In this document: piece by piece, positions 11,321 to 23,907 of the stretch
How the letters are laid out: the number at the start of each line of letters is the position of its first letter
Numbering within the stretch: position 1 is the stretch's first letter
NCBI GenBank assembly: GCA_905250025.1
Contig: CAJNOJ010000041.1
Location: 186,001 to 250,000, forward strand
From: Adineta ricciae
Lineage: Eukaryota > Rotifera > Eurotatoria > Adinetida > Adinetidae
Length of the DNA stretch: 64,000 bases
Reading direction: 5' to 3'
The notes under the pieces: model-generated
Seen by the model: only the letters and a program-made list of their open reading frames with translations
Databases searched by the model: none
Told to the model about the DNA's origin: nothing
Made by a program: the position numbers and the translations under genes

Positions 11321-12828
11321 TTAATTGGAAGCATTCATTGTTTGAAAGAATGACTTTAATGTTTCGAAACTTGTGATCATAATTGCACAAGCTAGGAAAC
11401 AAGAAAAACATACTGGAAATCAAAAGAGATAATTCAAGTCAAATGTTTTTACCTGGAGCTACTTTCAGCAATCGAGGCACTAGACCTAGACGTACAGAAA
11501 AGAAGTCTTTTCATAGAACAAAAGATAAGTGTGGGTATTTACCTGTAAATAAGCCCTGTGGACCTTCGATTCGAAGGATGTGTGCTAGAATAGACAGAGT
11601 TTTTGTGGATTGAAGCGGTGGATTAACAGATGTTGATGAACATGAAAGACATCCGTTCGTCGGTGAGTATTTACTACGTCCTAATTCAATTTGGCGAAAA
11701 GTCTTAGCAACATCGGCAGGTGTTGTTAATGTTGCAGCAATACTACCAGCCAATGCACCGCAAGCGAATGTTGCATAGGCATCAACGGGAATATTTGAGC
11801 GAACAAGGTAAGCTGAGATGAATGACAAAAGAGAATTGTTGATATTTTGATTCGAAACCATTCTTACCTCGGAATGTCTCGTAATTGAACCAATAGATCA
11901 TTGAAAATGGTATATCACGCCATATAGTAGGCAGTAAACCTCTCCATAGAACACGTGGTCCCTCTTCGGATAAAGATGAACGTACAATATCAAATAGTTT
12001 ACTATAGGGAACTTTTTCCGATTGCATTTTTGTTCGCACTAATTCAAACGGTGAAACAGTCGTCACAGCAACAATACGTGAGCAAGCACCTAGAGAAATT
12101 GTGAATAAAAGAAGATATTTTTCCGAAGAATCAACTCATCGTACGAACCAGCGATCACCGGTAATATTGGATTTGGACTTTTCTCATTGTATCCAAGCAG
12201 TTGTTTAGCTTTCATATACGATGTAAAATAGATAACAACGGTTGGTATAGACACACAGAGAGCAGGCGTTAAGCCAGACCATAGGACGCCGAAACCTTCA
12301 GCTCGAATTATTTTTGATAATGTATCTAATGTACCGGTATAATAATGTACTTGTTGATGTGTCATATAGTGTCGGCAAGTTGTGGCTGATGACAGAACAG
12401 ATGCCGAGATTGATTTGGTCGGTAAGTGTGGAGTTCGAGTTGCATTATGTCGAACGGCATTCGAGATCTGTGATTGCAATCGGACTTCTAATTGAATAGA
12501 AAAGGATAGCGATAGACAAAGAAGAAGAAGAAGAAGAAGGAAAAGAGATTTCTGGTAAAACCAGCATACTTACTGACAACGTCGAATGGCCTAGAATGAA
12601 AAGATAACAAGACTTAGAAGAATTCTTCTCGACAAAGAAAACAAAATGCAATCGATCGAAAAATGATTCATTCGGTCACATGAATATGAACGAATCATTT
12701 ATTTGATCGATTGTATGTTTGATGAATATATCTCACGTCATAAAAAGAGCTGTCAACACAGCACCGGAACCCGAAGCAATGATCTGTTGGTATGGCTTTA
12801 TCGGTGTCAACGTTGAATTCGTCGCCAT
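11321..12828 (-). CDS. SLC25A40: SLC25A39/40 (Mtm1-type) mitochondrial glutathione carrier
   Basis: Inner mitochondrial membrane carrier of the SLC25A39/40 branch, which imports glutathione into the matrix. It starts MATNSTLTPIKPYQQIIASG. Seven exons give the three carrier repeats with signatures PFDVVKVRLQ, PFELVRTKMQ and TPADVAKTFRQ, plus GLVPRLLKVAPACAIMITSF and a stop at 11321. The first signature is split by a 17-nt microexon (12574-12590), needed to restore the frame. The loop after helix 1, which in human SLC25A39 contains several iron-sulfur-coordinating cysteines, has only one Cys here (SSATTCRHYMTHQQ). Convergent with the EF-hand gene, 215 bp away. The family is confident. The choice between the 39 and 40 names is arbitrary, since the split is vertebrate. 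Confidence 0.9.
12574..12590 (-). other. 17-nt microexon of the SLC25A39/40-like gene
   Basis: On the minus strand this stretch is preceded by an AG acceptor (12591-12592) and followed by GTAAG. Including it joins the exon ending at 12737 with the exon starting near 12490 in frame. It supplies most of the first carrier signature, P-F-D-V-V. Skipping it would both shift the frame and delete the signature proline and aspartate. Confidence 0.8.
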
Positions 12829-13793
12829 ATCTGAAGAAAGACAGAAATCCTTTACACGAAATCATTCTCTTCACCACCCCCTCCACGATATTTCCTCTTT
12901 CATCGACGATACAAAGTCAATAGATAGGTGTGTGTGTGTGGTTTTCTTTTTTTTAATTCTTAATTATCAATTATAGAAAAAAGAGAACAAAGGAAATGAA
13001 GAAGAGAAACGTGCAATATAAATGAACAAAACAACAAGTAACACAGATACAAATAACATGAAGAAATGAAAAACACGTCTTTATATGAATCCCTGTTCAT
13101 ATAGAGATTGTTTTCAGCTACTGTTCGTTTACCTCGCTCTAGTTACAAACACGCAGAAGGGAACAACAAGAAAGAAAGAAAGAAGATACTGAACAACCCG
13201 ATATGAGAAGAATAGAATCGAACAAATCCAAAGAAACAAACAAAATCATTCGGTCATTTCGTCATTTATACGAAAAACAAACAAACAAGAGTTACGAAGC
13301 AAATACATCTAGTTGTTCTTGTCTTTGCTAAATATACACATACACACATTGGGAGTAGGAACTAGAAGACGCCTTTCGTTTTCGCTTTTCTGAAAAATAG
13401 GGAATCGATAGAACGAACAGAGAATTACAGGCAGATATATATATATATGAAGATAGAGATCATCGATAGAAGAGACTGTTCAACAGATTCATCGTATAAC
13501 AACATAGACATGAAATGTAGAGAAATAACTGTTCTGTGTTTGTTCGGTTGAATAAAAGAAGAAAAGAAGATCAACCAACCGGGAACGCACAAGAGACAGT
13601 GAAAAAATATATAGAAGTAACCCGAACTGTAGAAATCGATAAGGAAACAAACAGGTGGGATTCGAACGTTGAATGATGAAAAATAAACAGAATAGTTTAC
13701 ATATCGAAATCATAAATTAAACGAAAAAGAAAGAAAATACACACAACAAATAAAGACACGAGAGTATCTGATAAAGGAAAACGAAAATCGAAG
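12829..13793. other. intergenic, between BCL11-like and SLC25A39/40-like genes
   Basis: AT-rich with short GT, CA and TA runs, for example TATATATATA near 13435. It follows the BCL11-like stop codon at 13794, so a BCL11 3' untranslated region and the carrier's promoter are expected here. I see no coding exon and no RNA gene. Confidence 0.5.
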
Positions 13794-16700
13794 TTATTCA
13801 TTTTCTTCGGTGCGATCGACATCATCGACATCGTCATCTAAACTCGCATCATTTTGTTCGTCAACGATTTCAGCAAATGACGCCAATTCATCCGTCATCA
13901 CGTCATCGTTATCTTCGATGGTCTCGATATAAAACTCATTTTTCCCATCGGTGGTTGGCCTTCGACTATTAGTCATGGATGATGAGCCTGTTTGTTGTTG
14001 TTGTTGCTGGTGCTGTTTGAACACGGCAAGAATCTGCGGATTTCGATCACAACGTCGCATATGTTTTTCTAGAGTACTCGCAACTGAAAATGGCATGGAA
14101 CAATATCGACAATGAAATGCTTCATTTCCACCGCGACCATGAGTTTTCATATGACGTGTTAGTTTCGAAGATTGAGCACATGCATATGCACACAGTTCAC
14201 ATTTGTATGGTTTTTCACCTAGAGAAAAATCAGATATTTCATCATGGCAAAGGATGATTGCTAGAGATAAATCCATACCTGTATGACTACGTCGATGCAC
14301 AGTCAGATTTGAACAATTTTTGAAGACTTTTCCACAATATTCACATGTGTCATTTCGTCTGTCTCGTTTGATTAAGCGTTGAGAATTAGGGCTGGAAATA
14401 TTACTTAGATTAATACTATTGTTAGCATACAATGCCGATGATGATGCTAACGAATTGTTTTCATTGCGATTTCCTTGATTTAACCGTCTGCTTTGATTTT
14501 GACGATTGTCACCAGGCGATGTCAAAGGCTGATCAATCATACTGGACAACGATGGTGAGTGTCGATCACTGGAGGTATGTCCACTTGTTGTCGAGAGATT
14601 AAGTACAGATGTTGAGCATGGTGGTGTTGATGATAGTGACGGAGATGAACGTGTTGATGTTAGACCATTGTTACCATTATTATCCATTTGAGAAACTAGA
14701 GAAACAATAAAGAGAGAAAGAAGTTTCAATGGATTTCGATTAGCTTTGGAATATTTACTTGATTGTGGAGAAGTGGAATTGGTATGTGTTGTTAAATCGG
14801 CGTCGTTTATTTGTAAGTGTGGCGGCACTAATGAACGAAATGCTTGATGTAACCATTTGTAAGTGGAGGAATTGCTTAATGATGCTGTATTATCATTTGG
14901 TAGTTCATTAGAAGAATTTCCATCGGTTGGTACTAGCAAACTGGATTTTTTCTTTATATTAGATTGTTTTTCATCGTCATTACTACCACTATACGTAACA
15001 CTATTATCATCTGTATCACATGGCTCATCTTTGACCGATGCCGTCGTTTGATGTAGTGTTGTAATACCATTGGATAAATGTAACGGCTTTTGTCGTGGTG
15101 GTTTTCGCCGATGACGTTTCTGTTGTTGAGGTTGATCGATAGGTATCAATGATTGGCTAACTGCATCAGTGCTAAGTGTTTTATTGCCATTCGTACCGCC
15201 ACGATAGCTTGGTCCATCTTCGAATGATGAAACAGTTACTGACGGAGTCAACGATGCTGAAAGACAACCAGATGAAGGAGTTGATGTGGCCGCTAGTCGA
15301 TTGGATAACGAAGAGAATCTTTGCTTCTGCTCATAATCATCGTCGGTGTTTGAATCGAGTGGCCGTCGCCGTTTTGGACGTCGTGAATTGTGACTTGATT
15401 CTTCAAGAAAACCGAGAAAAGCAATGTACAATCGACTAGAAAACAAAGAACATACCATCCTGATTATGTACACTGGTAGGCGAATTGGTTCCGAACTAAA
15501 AATAGAAACAAATATGCATACCGATTCTACTGAGAAAAACAAACTTACATGAGATCTAGCGACATCGAAAGATTTTGGCGTGAGAAACGACGCATCATTC
15601 GTATTTGATTTATCTTTGTTAGAAGTTTTACACGACTGTTGTTTGGCAACGTCTTTCAGTAATTGAACAATAGAATTTGATCGAATCGCATCTTGTAATA
15701 AACTCGCAGGCGAAGGATGGGAAGCTGATGTAGTAGCGGGAGAAGAAAATGGCACATTAGTCTTTGAATTGGCACCTGCTGAGAAGCCGCTTCGTGAGTT
15801 ACTGTCACTATCGGTAGTCGTTCTTATCGATAGTGTTTGTTGTTGTTGTTGTTGTGCGGATCGAGCAGCATTAGCGGCTGCGATCAATTGATTCGAAGCA
15901 AATGTAGTAGACGATGCTGGCGATCGATTCGATGGCATAGCCTCTTTGAATGCAGCTTCGAGTAGAGATAAATCGATATTCAACATTGACGCTGCTGTCG
16001 TAGCTGCAGTGGATGATGAATTCAAATTTGTATTTGACGAAGAATTTTCATTCAGACAATTATTATACATCTTGACTCCGTGCGCATATTGATGATGCTG
16101 AATGAGAAACCAAGCTAAATATTCAATAGACACATTCAATAATTGACCGATTTGTCTCGATGAACATTACCTGTGCTATACACATCGCCACATTGGCTAC
16201 ATTCGAAATTGTATGGTTCGGCTAGAATATCAAAAATAGACATACTCAAATCAAAAGCACACGATATTTACCTGTATTGTTCAGTGTATTCGCACTCGCA
16301 TCGACCAGAACTTTGGAGAATTTAGTTTGCTTTTGTGATGCTCGTTGATGATGATGTCGATATGAGTGGTTGTTATTTTCACTTTCACTCTCACTTGAAT
16401 GACCACTGGGATGACTTTTCTCGTCCTCATCTTCATCCTCGTCATATTCATCATCATTGTCGTCTTCTCCTCTTCGACGATGTCGCCGTGGATAATGATA
16501 CGGTATCTTCTGTTTATTTTCCTTGTTTCCGCAAACTGCTTTATGCTCAATGAATTTGATAATATCTGATAATTGAAAGTCTTGTTGGCATGAACCACAA
16601 ACGAGCATATCGATAAACTTAATACGATTGTCGTTGTCCATTGGTGAATGATTGTTATTATGATTAGTTGAAGGTGTCATATCGGATAGTGATGAATTTT

Positions 16701-16830
16701 TCATAGTCGATCGCTTCGACGATGTTTTACTACTGTTACTGTTGCTATCGCCATTGGTCACCATCAATGACATTAATTTATTGGTGCTACTGTTCATGGG
16801 CAGCAGTGGCTCAACAATACTGCTGAGCAT
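13794..16830 (-). CDS. BCL11-family zinc-finger transcription factor
   Basis: Nuclear DNA-binding regulator of the BCL11A/B (CG9650) family. About seven exons. The N-terminal C2HC module [18 protein letters not shown] followed by KFIEHKAVC matches the BCL11 oligomerisation finger. The next finger is split by an intron ([12 protein letters not shown] joined to [17 protein letters not shown]). A long Ser/Asn-rich region follows. The C-terminal triplet is nearly identical to BCL11 fingers 4-6: [40 protein letters not shown], then [18 protein letters not shown], where the last ligand is Cys (HMRRC). A 60-nt stopless intron (14219-14278) separates the first two fingers of the triplet. The middle finger pair of vertebrate BCL11 is not seen, nor is the extreme N-terminal NuRD-binding motif. 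An AG acceptor lies just before the ATG at 16830, so a 5' leader exon is likely. Confidence 0.88.
14219..14278 (-). other. 60-nt stopless intron in the BCL11-like gene
   Basis: Removing it joins HRRSHTG to EKPYKCELC, exactly as in BCL11 proteins. It is a multiple of three with no stop, so retention would only lengthen the linker between two zinc fingers. Donor GTATGG, acceptor TCTCTAG. Confidence 0.85.
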
Positions 16831-19800
16831 TCACTCTAAAAATAAGCCATAGTCTAGTTGTATAAGTCTAGTATGTATGCTAATAAGGATGAGAAAAATA
16901 AAAAGAGGAAATGTGGATGATATCCAGAGAACATACACGCACACATATCTTCCTCGAATATTAAATATAGCAGAACCATACCATCATCATCAATAATAAC
17001 AACAACATCACCAACAAAAACAACAACGTTCTAGAGATTAATTGCAAATGAGAAGGAATGAAACCAGGGTATAGGAGACAGAGATGTTTTGATTTTGGAG
17101 CAAAATAAAGTGGATCGAATTGTCCTGCATCGCGCACAATAGGATTTTACATTAGCAAAATAGAACACTCGATAAGTAGACTAAAGACAAAATGAGAAAA
17201 GCTGCACAAGCTCAATACATTAGATAATGGCAAGGGAATAAGTATTCTGTCTTTCACACTCATCTACTATGCGCGCACACATAGAAGAAATAGCCTTGTC
17301 CTTCGCACTGGATTAGATGTTGGTTGTGCGAAGAAAGAAGGGAGAAAGGACGAGAACGAATGTTATATAGTCGCAGTCGCCATGACGTAAATTAGACATG
17401 CAATCATCTTTTACTTGCGTTCTCTCACTCCTTTCTTACCCGCCCGTCGTCGACATCGACATTGTCGTCTTTCGTCTCGGACTTGTGTGTCCGCCATATG
17501 GAAATAAAAAAGAAGAAGAAAAAGAAGAAAGAGGACGATGAAGAAAGGAACAAAAAAGAACGCGAGGGAACGAGTGTGAGAGAGAAAGAAATCGCTCGGG
17601 CGTTGGTATTCAACCCACCACTAACATCATCACCGTCATCGTCATCCGTTGTAATAGCTATTCGTTGATGAAACGAGAGTCCGCAGGCGAGCTACCCATC
17701 CGGTCTGAATCGTCTTGCAGTCATTCAATCTTTCTTTTCTCTTCTCTACATACTCATTCTTTATTGTTGTTGTTGTTCTGGAAAACAACATAGCACTAAT
17801 GATGGTCTTTCAATGGGTTATATTAGATCTAATCGAGAAAACTCGAAGAGCTTCATGTCAACAAACGCTAACAAAACGAAGTCGAATGGACTGAGAGAGA
17901 TTTTGAAGAGTAAATGTTCTTTTTTATCATACGTGCAAATTTGTATCTAATAATCGAAGAGTCAAATAATGATGCGACTTACTGAGACACACATATACAT
18001 TTATGTGCGTTACGTACTCGAAGCACATGTATTCGAGTAATGTAATCGTTGTCTTCGTCGTCAACGCAATGTATATGTGTGTATACGTTAGTGGATGAAG
18101 TGACCGTTAATGACAACACTCTTCTCTCTCTCTCCTGTCCTCCTCTTCCTTCTTGTTATGTCCTTGTGCACTGATCATGTACATGTGTATGTGCATGTGT
18201 GGAAAACGAGAGCGAGAGAGAGAGACGCCGCGCAAACCGAGAATATCGAAGGCGAAGTGAGGGGCAAGCAAACGTGCATATAAGAGAGAGAGGGAACAAG
18301 AGCAAAAGGGACAGGACAGCACAAGGATAAAAAGAACGCAAAAATGCAATGCAGTGAAACGGACGATTATTTGACGCTTTACCGTTGGTCGTCGTTGAAG
18401 CGTTGGTTGATGATGGTGACGACGCTCTTTTTTTCTTCTTTTCCTCTCGCATTACATTTTCTCGTTCGCACACCCTTCTTTTTTTCATCACGCGGCATTC
18501 AACATCTGGTTGTCCAGCCATGCTACACTGCCTACTCGTCTTGATTCTGCGAGAATTTCTCTCTGTTGTTCCTTATTTTTTTCTCTATCGAAAAAAGCCA
18601 TAATAAATGATAGAAGAACGGTCTATTTTCTTTTATCGATAATAAAACTTTTTTTACGCGTCAATAACATCTCTATTGGTATCGTACTGACTAGAGATAC
18701 GTATAAGAATGCGCCATTGTGTTCTATGAATATTCAGAGAACGAGAAGATCTCAAGGTCGAAAGTGACCTATTGGAATACAACATAATAATAATAATAAT
18801 AATCTGTCTGAATATTGATCGATAAAAAAACACCTAATGATTGTCGGCGAAAAAAAAAGCGATAGACGCTTCAACGACCATAATGACGATGGTGAAGGAG
18901 AAATCATGTTCTTGTTTTACTCACTCTTCGATCGTCCTTGTTGCCCGATCTAGTTGGCCTTTTGAATGTGCGACTCGTGCTCTTTTTCTTCTAACTCGTT
19001 TTCTCTTTTTCTTCTTCCAACATGCGGATGGTCGTTGGTAATGGTGAAGTAATCCGCGTAGATTAAATCAACATGAGCTGAAGGAGAGAGAGAGAGAGGA
19101 GGAGGAGGAGAAAAACGAAGGGTCTCGACCAACACCAGCGAAGAAAGATTGAGAGAAAGATCAAACGAGAGCAGTATGGGTGTGCACGACGGGGACACCT
19201 TCCATAGCCTTGCTTTGCATGTCTGTCTCGGTTTTCTCTCCTTCCTTTTCTTTACTTAATCTAGTGCCTGTCGGTCTTCGATGTCGAACGACAACACTCA
19301 CACAAATATATAAGACACTAGTCGCCCAGTATCTTGAACGACGAGAGAATTTAAGCGGTAGCGGACGTATGGAAGTTTTTTCTCTTCTCAGTTTTCTTTC
19401 TGTTTTTTGCACTGATCAATCCGTCCGACGTTGACACACAGATGCGAAGGCCAACTCTTCGAACACACACACATAAGACATATTGAAAAAAGAGACACGA
19501 GTGAAGTAAATCGTGTAATCTATGTGAATGCACTCGTGATGAAGTATTGCACTGAACGATAATAGCCTTTCACAAGTTGAAAGAAAGAAATAGAACAGCA
19601 GCTTGTTGGTGTCGATTACTCATCAATATGAAAGAGAAAATGAGAATGAACAAATGTCGACATCATGTGCTCATATGTAGATAGAGTCAAGGACACAATC
19701 ATTTTCATAATAGACTTCTTCCTCTAGCTCGCTGTACTCTTGACCGTCACCGTTGTCATCATTTGAAATCATTGCATGTACTACAGACAATCAAATAGAG

Positions 19801-20552
19801 TGTATGCGTGTTGGTTTATTTGACAAATCTATGATCTAACAGAGACATTGTCCAGTAGATCGACTTGTCGGAGAGTAAATGAACGGCATTTTAAAGCGCA
19901 AAGGAAACAATGAAACGTAATCGTTTTCTTCTGATAAAAAATGGTCAAGATTACCTCAACAATTGAGTTACCAAGATGACTTGACAAGTTGCATCGTAAT
20001 TAGAACCAATAATTCAAGTCTATCATTAATTGGTCAATCTGAAAAGGAATGAAATTGCGTTTCATATATGAACCGAACGAATGCACTACGTTCGTCCGAG
20101 TATTGAACAGTGTCATTGACCTAGAAAAGTTTAATTTTATTTGAATATTTTCATTTCTCGTCTCCTAATGAGACACCGAACACTTTAGACGAATGATCAA
20201 TCAGCATACCAAGGATATGAGATGGAAATCAATGTACCTATCTATACAATCGCCTTCAAAGTACGTTGAAGTGAGGTTACAAATGTGAATAATTATTTAG
20301 AAAAAGTAAATACGTATATCTTAGGTAAACTGTCATGTCGGCTATTACATCGTCTCAGATGATTGAATCAGGATGTTTATCCACATACGCGCATCGGTAA
20401 TAGATGGCGTACATTAACATCGAATTAGCAAATATGTTTCTCGTGATCCTCATGTAATAGTGAAAATGATGTATTTCGATGGCAAGAAAAATAATTCAAA
20501 GAAGGAAACAATACTAGACAATATCGAAAAAAGGCAAAAGAAAAAAACTGAT
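16831..20552. other. 3.7 kb gene-free region upstream of BCL11-like gene
   Basis: No exon with protein similarity was found on either strand. Low-complexity blocks are frequent: CAA/CAC runs near 17000, GAA/AAG runs near 17508-17560, TC/AG-rich stretches at 18120-18310, an AAT repeat (about 18784-18804), and a GA then GGA repeat near 19086-19110. Open frames here are frame-shadows of these repeats. The region could hold 5' leader exons and regulatory DNA of the developmental regulator downstream, or an unrecognised RNA gene. Confidence 0.45.
18784..18804 (+). repeat. AAT trinucleotide repeat
   Basis: Seven AAT units in the gene-free region upstream of the BCL11-like gene. Confidence 0.9.
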
Positions 20553-22161
20553 TCAAACAGCTGTTGTTCGAGGTTCAAATACGATCGAAGCACGTCTTTT
20601 ACTTTGTTTTGAAAATCGATCGGTTAATGTTCCATTAGACGGTATATGTGACATCGATGCATGTAAAGGACGTAATGTCGATGTGCCTAATAATGACTGA
20701 TCTTGATTACAGTTCATACCAACATGATTGACATGCTCGAAATTGATTGGGCCGGAGATGGCCGACTTTTTCACTGTTCGAATACGAGATAAACTACGAC
20801 AACGACGTAATTCAAACTGTTGTTCATGTTGTTCTTTATCTTGTTTATTGGAAATGGTTTTCAAACGTGAATAACGACGCGGAACATTTTTGTTTTTGGT
20901 TTGTTGTTGTTCAACTAGCTTTTCCGAAGGTGTTAAGAGTAAATCAATTGAATTTATACGACGATCGTATTCTAAGATTTCATAATACTGTTGAAAGAAT
21001 AATCGACAAGCATCATTACGTTCAAATTTGAACACGATAAGTAAATTGGATTCCGGCAACCAACACGTTATATAATTCTCCTTTGGCAAACGTAATTCCG
21101 CTTTATCTGATACCAGATCGGACCATATGGCAAAGCAACTGTCATGCTGTGCAAGCAATAATCTCACTTGACGAGATCGTTTTAAATTCGCTCCCTAGAA
21201 CAAAATTTCATTGAAGTCAACATATGAACAATTGTAAACTACGAACAGTATTGTATATCCATACTGGTACGCCGCGTTGTTGACATGACCAATCTTCGAA
21301 ATTAGCCAGTTGTCGTGTTGTTGTGGCATAAAGATGAGCGATGGAACAAGCCGATTTAACCAATGTTCCCACGCTTCCATAAAACATCTCAAGACGTTTA
21401 ACATCGATCTTTTCGTGAGTTGCCTGTTGTGGCTCGTTTTCGCGGGGCACATTCGTTGATGGCAGTTCGTTCACGGCATTAATTAATGACGATGTTGTCG
21501 ACGCTGTTCGTGACGAACGATACGACGACAAATACTTGCTAGTACTAATAGACGAGTGTCGTCGCGGTGCCAGTGGTGGTTGCGCATCGACACCGCTATT
21601 CGTTGGATTAAGACGAGATCGATAGACGACGGGTGCAGCTTGCGGTGGCGGGGGTAATGGTGGTGAAGCAGATCGAGGTTGTAGTGAATGTGTTGAATTA
21701 TAATGATAGGAATTAATTTTTTTCTTAGGAATTTTCTGTTCATTGTTATAACTGTTATTCAATTGGGTATAGGATCGCTGATGAATCATTGGTTTAACAA
21801 TACCTATAACAGGTTTCGAATCATAACGTTGACGGAAATCATTCATATGAAATTGTTCTTGATCAGTTGATATGAAATCATTTACTATAGTACTTCTAGG
21901 ACATTGTTGAATGGGTGAATAAGATGATAATGACGATGATGATGATGGATAATAATTGACATAGTGTGGTGTGAGTACTTGATTGTTCGGTCGTGTGTGA
22001 GGATAATAGAGAGAAGAAGAAAGTGTTGCCGATGGGTGTGACAACGACTGGTCAATAGATGTTTCCGTTGCTGGTGTGTCTAATGACCAACGACTGTATT
22101 GTATACGACATGGACGAGGTGCCACATTCGTATACGAAGACACGCGAGAATTATCATACAT
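20553..22161 (-). CDS. CRIB-domain protein (candidate Cdc42/Rac effector), family not recognised
   Basis: Two exons give a protein of about 500 residues. Exon 1 (ATG at 22161) encodes a long Ser/Tyr/Pro-rich disordered region with a proline stretch (SPPLPPPPQAAP), then a compact segment of hydrophobic and aromatic residues: RLEMFYGSVGTLVKSACSI, HLYATTTRQLANFEDWS, GVPVWIYNT. Exon 2 continues with VRLLLAQHDSCFAIWSDL and NYITCWLPESNLLIVFKFER, which looks like a PH/EVH1-type beta-rich fold. A basic linker follows, then a textbook CRIB motif ISGPINFEHVNHVG (20717-20758), matching ISxPxxFxHxxHVG. The order of globular domain, basic stretch and CRIB recalls WASP, but no WH2 or VCA module follows. 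The stop is at 20553. CRIB motifs bind GTP-loaded Cdc42 or Rac, so a GTPase-effector role is inferred. The splice donor after YNT is a non-consensus GTTCGT, also used in the neighbouring carrier gene. Confidence 0.75.
20717..20758 (-). other. CRIB (Cdc42/Rac-binding) motif
   Basis: The translated motif ISGPINFEHVNHVG satisfies every fixed position of the CRIB consensus ISxPxxFxHxxHVG and is preceded by a basic stretch (RIRTVKKSA), as is typical of functional CRIB elements. It lies inside the 20553-22161 gene. Confidence 0.9.
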
Positions 22162-23883
22162 TGTTCACCTGCTCGTCGCTTGTATTCAATTCATTGTGAT
22201 AGTGAATAGTAGTTCTCGTGAGAGCGTTCAACGTACGTATAAATTAGCTATAATAGAAAAGAAAAAAGTGAACATTAGATATAGGAGTACAATGCATACA
22301 TTAAGATAATCGAATGACTTCGTCTTTCTAACATGTTAGGAAGAAATTTGGTTCTATATTGTAACAAATACTTTCTCAGAATGCGAAGAAAAAGCGTCTG
22401 TAAGACTACATCTTTTACAGTAGTCGATCTGTATATGTGTGTATGTGAAAAATAGATTAGACAAAAAGTAAGCATTGTTGTTCTTTTCTTTGGAGAAGCG
22501 CACATATGTAACATGTCATTAGACGCAAAAGATGTTTATAATACTAGGATCACGAACGGCATACAATACATTGTATAGGTTCAATGTACATGTCGTCGAA
22601 GGAAAGAAAAAAAACGAATTAATTTTCATCAACGTGACAGATCCGATAAGCGTTTTTTTTTGTTCAGGGTGAGGGTGGGAGAAACTGGTCATGCACGGAC
22701 TATTTAACACTAGTAGGACTATTGTATTTTTTCCCTTGAGTTCGGACAGACGTACAATCCATTGCTTAGAAATAGGTTGTATAAGTACTTAATGCAAATG
22801 ATGATGTCAGCAGTCTCGTTTTCCATTTTCTTCTTCTTCTAATTCTATCTGTCATTTTTCTTGGCGACAAACTGAGGGAAACAGAAAATTTTCGGTTCCT
22901 GTGCATTCAATCAAATTACAACAGGATATCTAAGCTTTTTAATATTTTCTTTTCTTGCGCTTGGTCATCGTTGTAATTCATTCGTTTTTCTTTGAATGAT
23001 TCAATTTATTTCTATCCGAGTGAATTGTAGCAAAGAAGGAAAAAGGTATTCTCACCGCTCAACATTAACTTCATCGGTCAAAAGTAAGAAGAAGCAAACG
23101 GACGCAGCAGTCCATCTACTGCTAAAGACAACAAATGATCCAGATCGAATACACATTGATTATGATGAGGTAACTGAGCATGAACATTACCGATACTTTG
23201 TAAGTGCTCAGCTGGATAGGAACAAAATGAGCATTGCTATTTTGTGTAAAGATTCCGTTGTCATTCACCGAAATCAATGATGTAATTTTACAGATAGAAA
23301 AGGGAATAAATTAGTCCAATCGCTCTCGACTCATTGTGGCTGACCTTGATGTCCCAACTGTGTCATACTTCATGATATGACGTCTCTTTCTTGGATGTCA
23401 TTGAGCAATCAATCTATTGACATTTAATCTCATTTTCTGCTCATACTCATGTAGTCTGCGAAGACTTCTAAGATTTATCCATTTGGATTTGTATATACAA
23501 ACCGACTACATAGATTCTGCTTTTTCTATTCGTATTCATATGTTTACTGTCGTTGATGTTGGCGAAGGGCATATATATCGCCTGTCTGGCTTCCATCATC
23601 ACCGTTTTTCTCATTGTACTCACCTGTATAATTAGTATACTCAAATAGCTGTAATAATTATCAAGCATGAACAAGTCTGCAGACCATAATGTCGTTTACT
23701 TACCAATGAAAAAGATTTACGTAATTCAAACGAATAAGTAGAACACTTTGGTGTAATTAAATTCCGTTTACTGTTCAATATCTATCAACAGAAAAAAGAA
23801 TGTATCATAGTAAAAAAAAAAAGAGAAACTGTAAGAGAGGTCATCTACATGGACAAAATATGCAAAGTGAGAGAGTGAGACCA

Positions 23884-23907
23884 AAAGAAGAAGAAGAAGA
23901 AGAAGAA
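23884..23907 (+). repeat. GAA/AAG trinucleotide repeat
   Basis: About eight AAG units in noncoding DNA, one of several purine-rich microsatellites in this gene-free stretch. Confidence 0.9.

Noticed and set aside
18107..18603. Cluster of open frames on both strands
   Set aside because: They fall on TC/AG-rich low-complexity sequence that suppresses stops in several frames at once. Ser/Leu/Arg-rich translations are a composition effect.
22996..23280. 94-codon plus-strand open frame with mixed charged composition
   Set aside because: No recognisable domain, no splice partners with clear exons and no nearby promoter logic. An isolated frame of this size is expected by chance in 64 kb.
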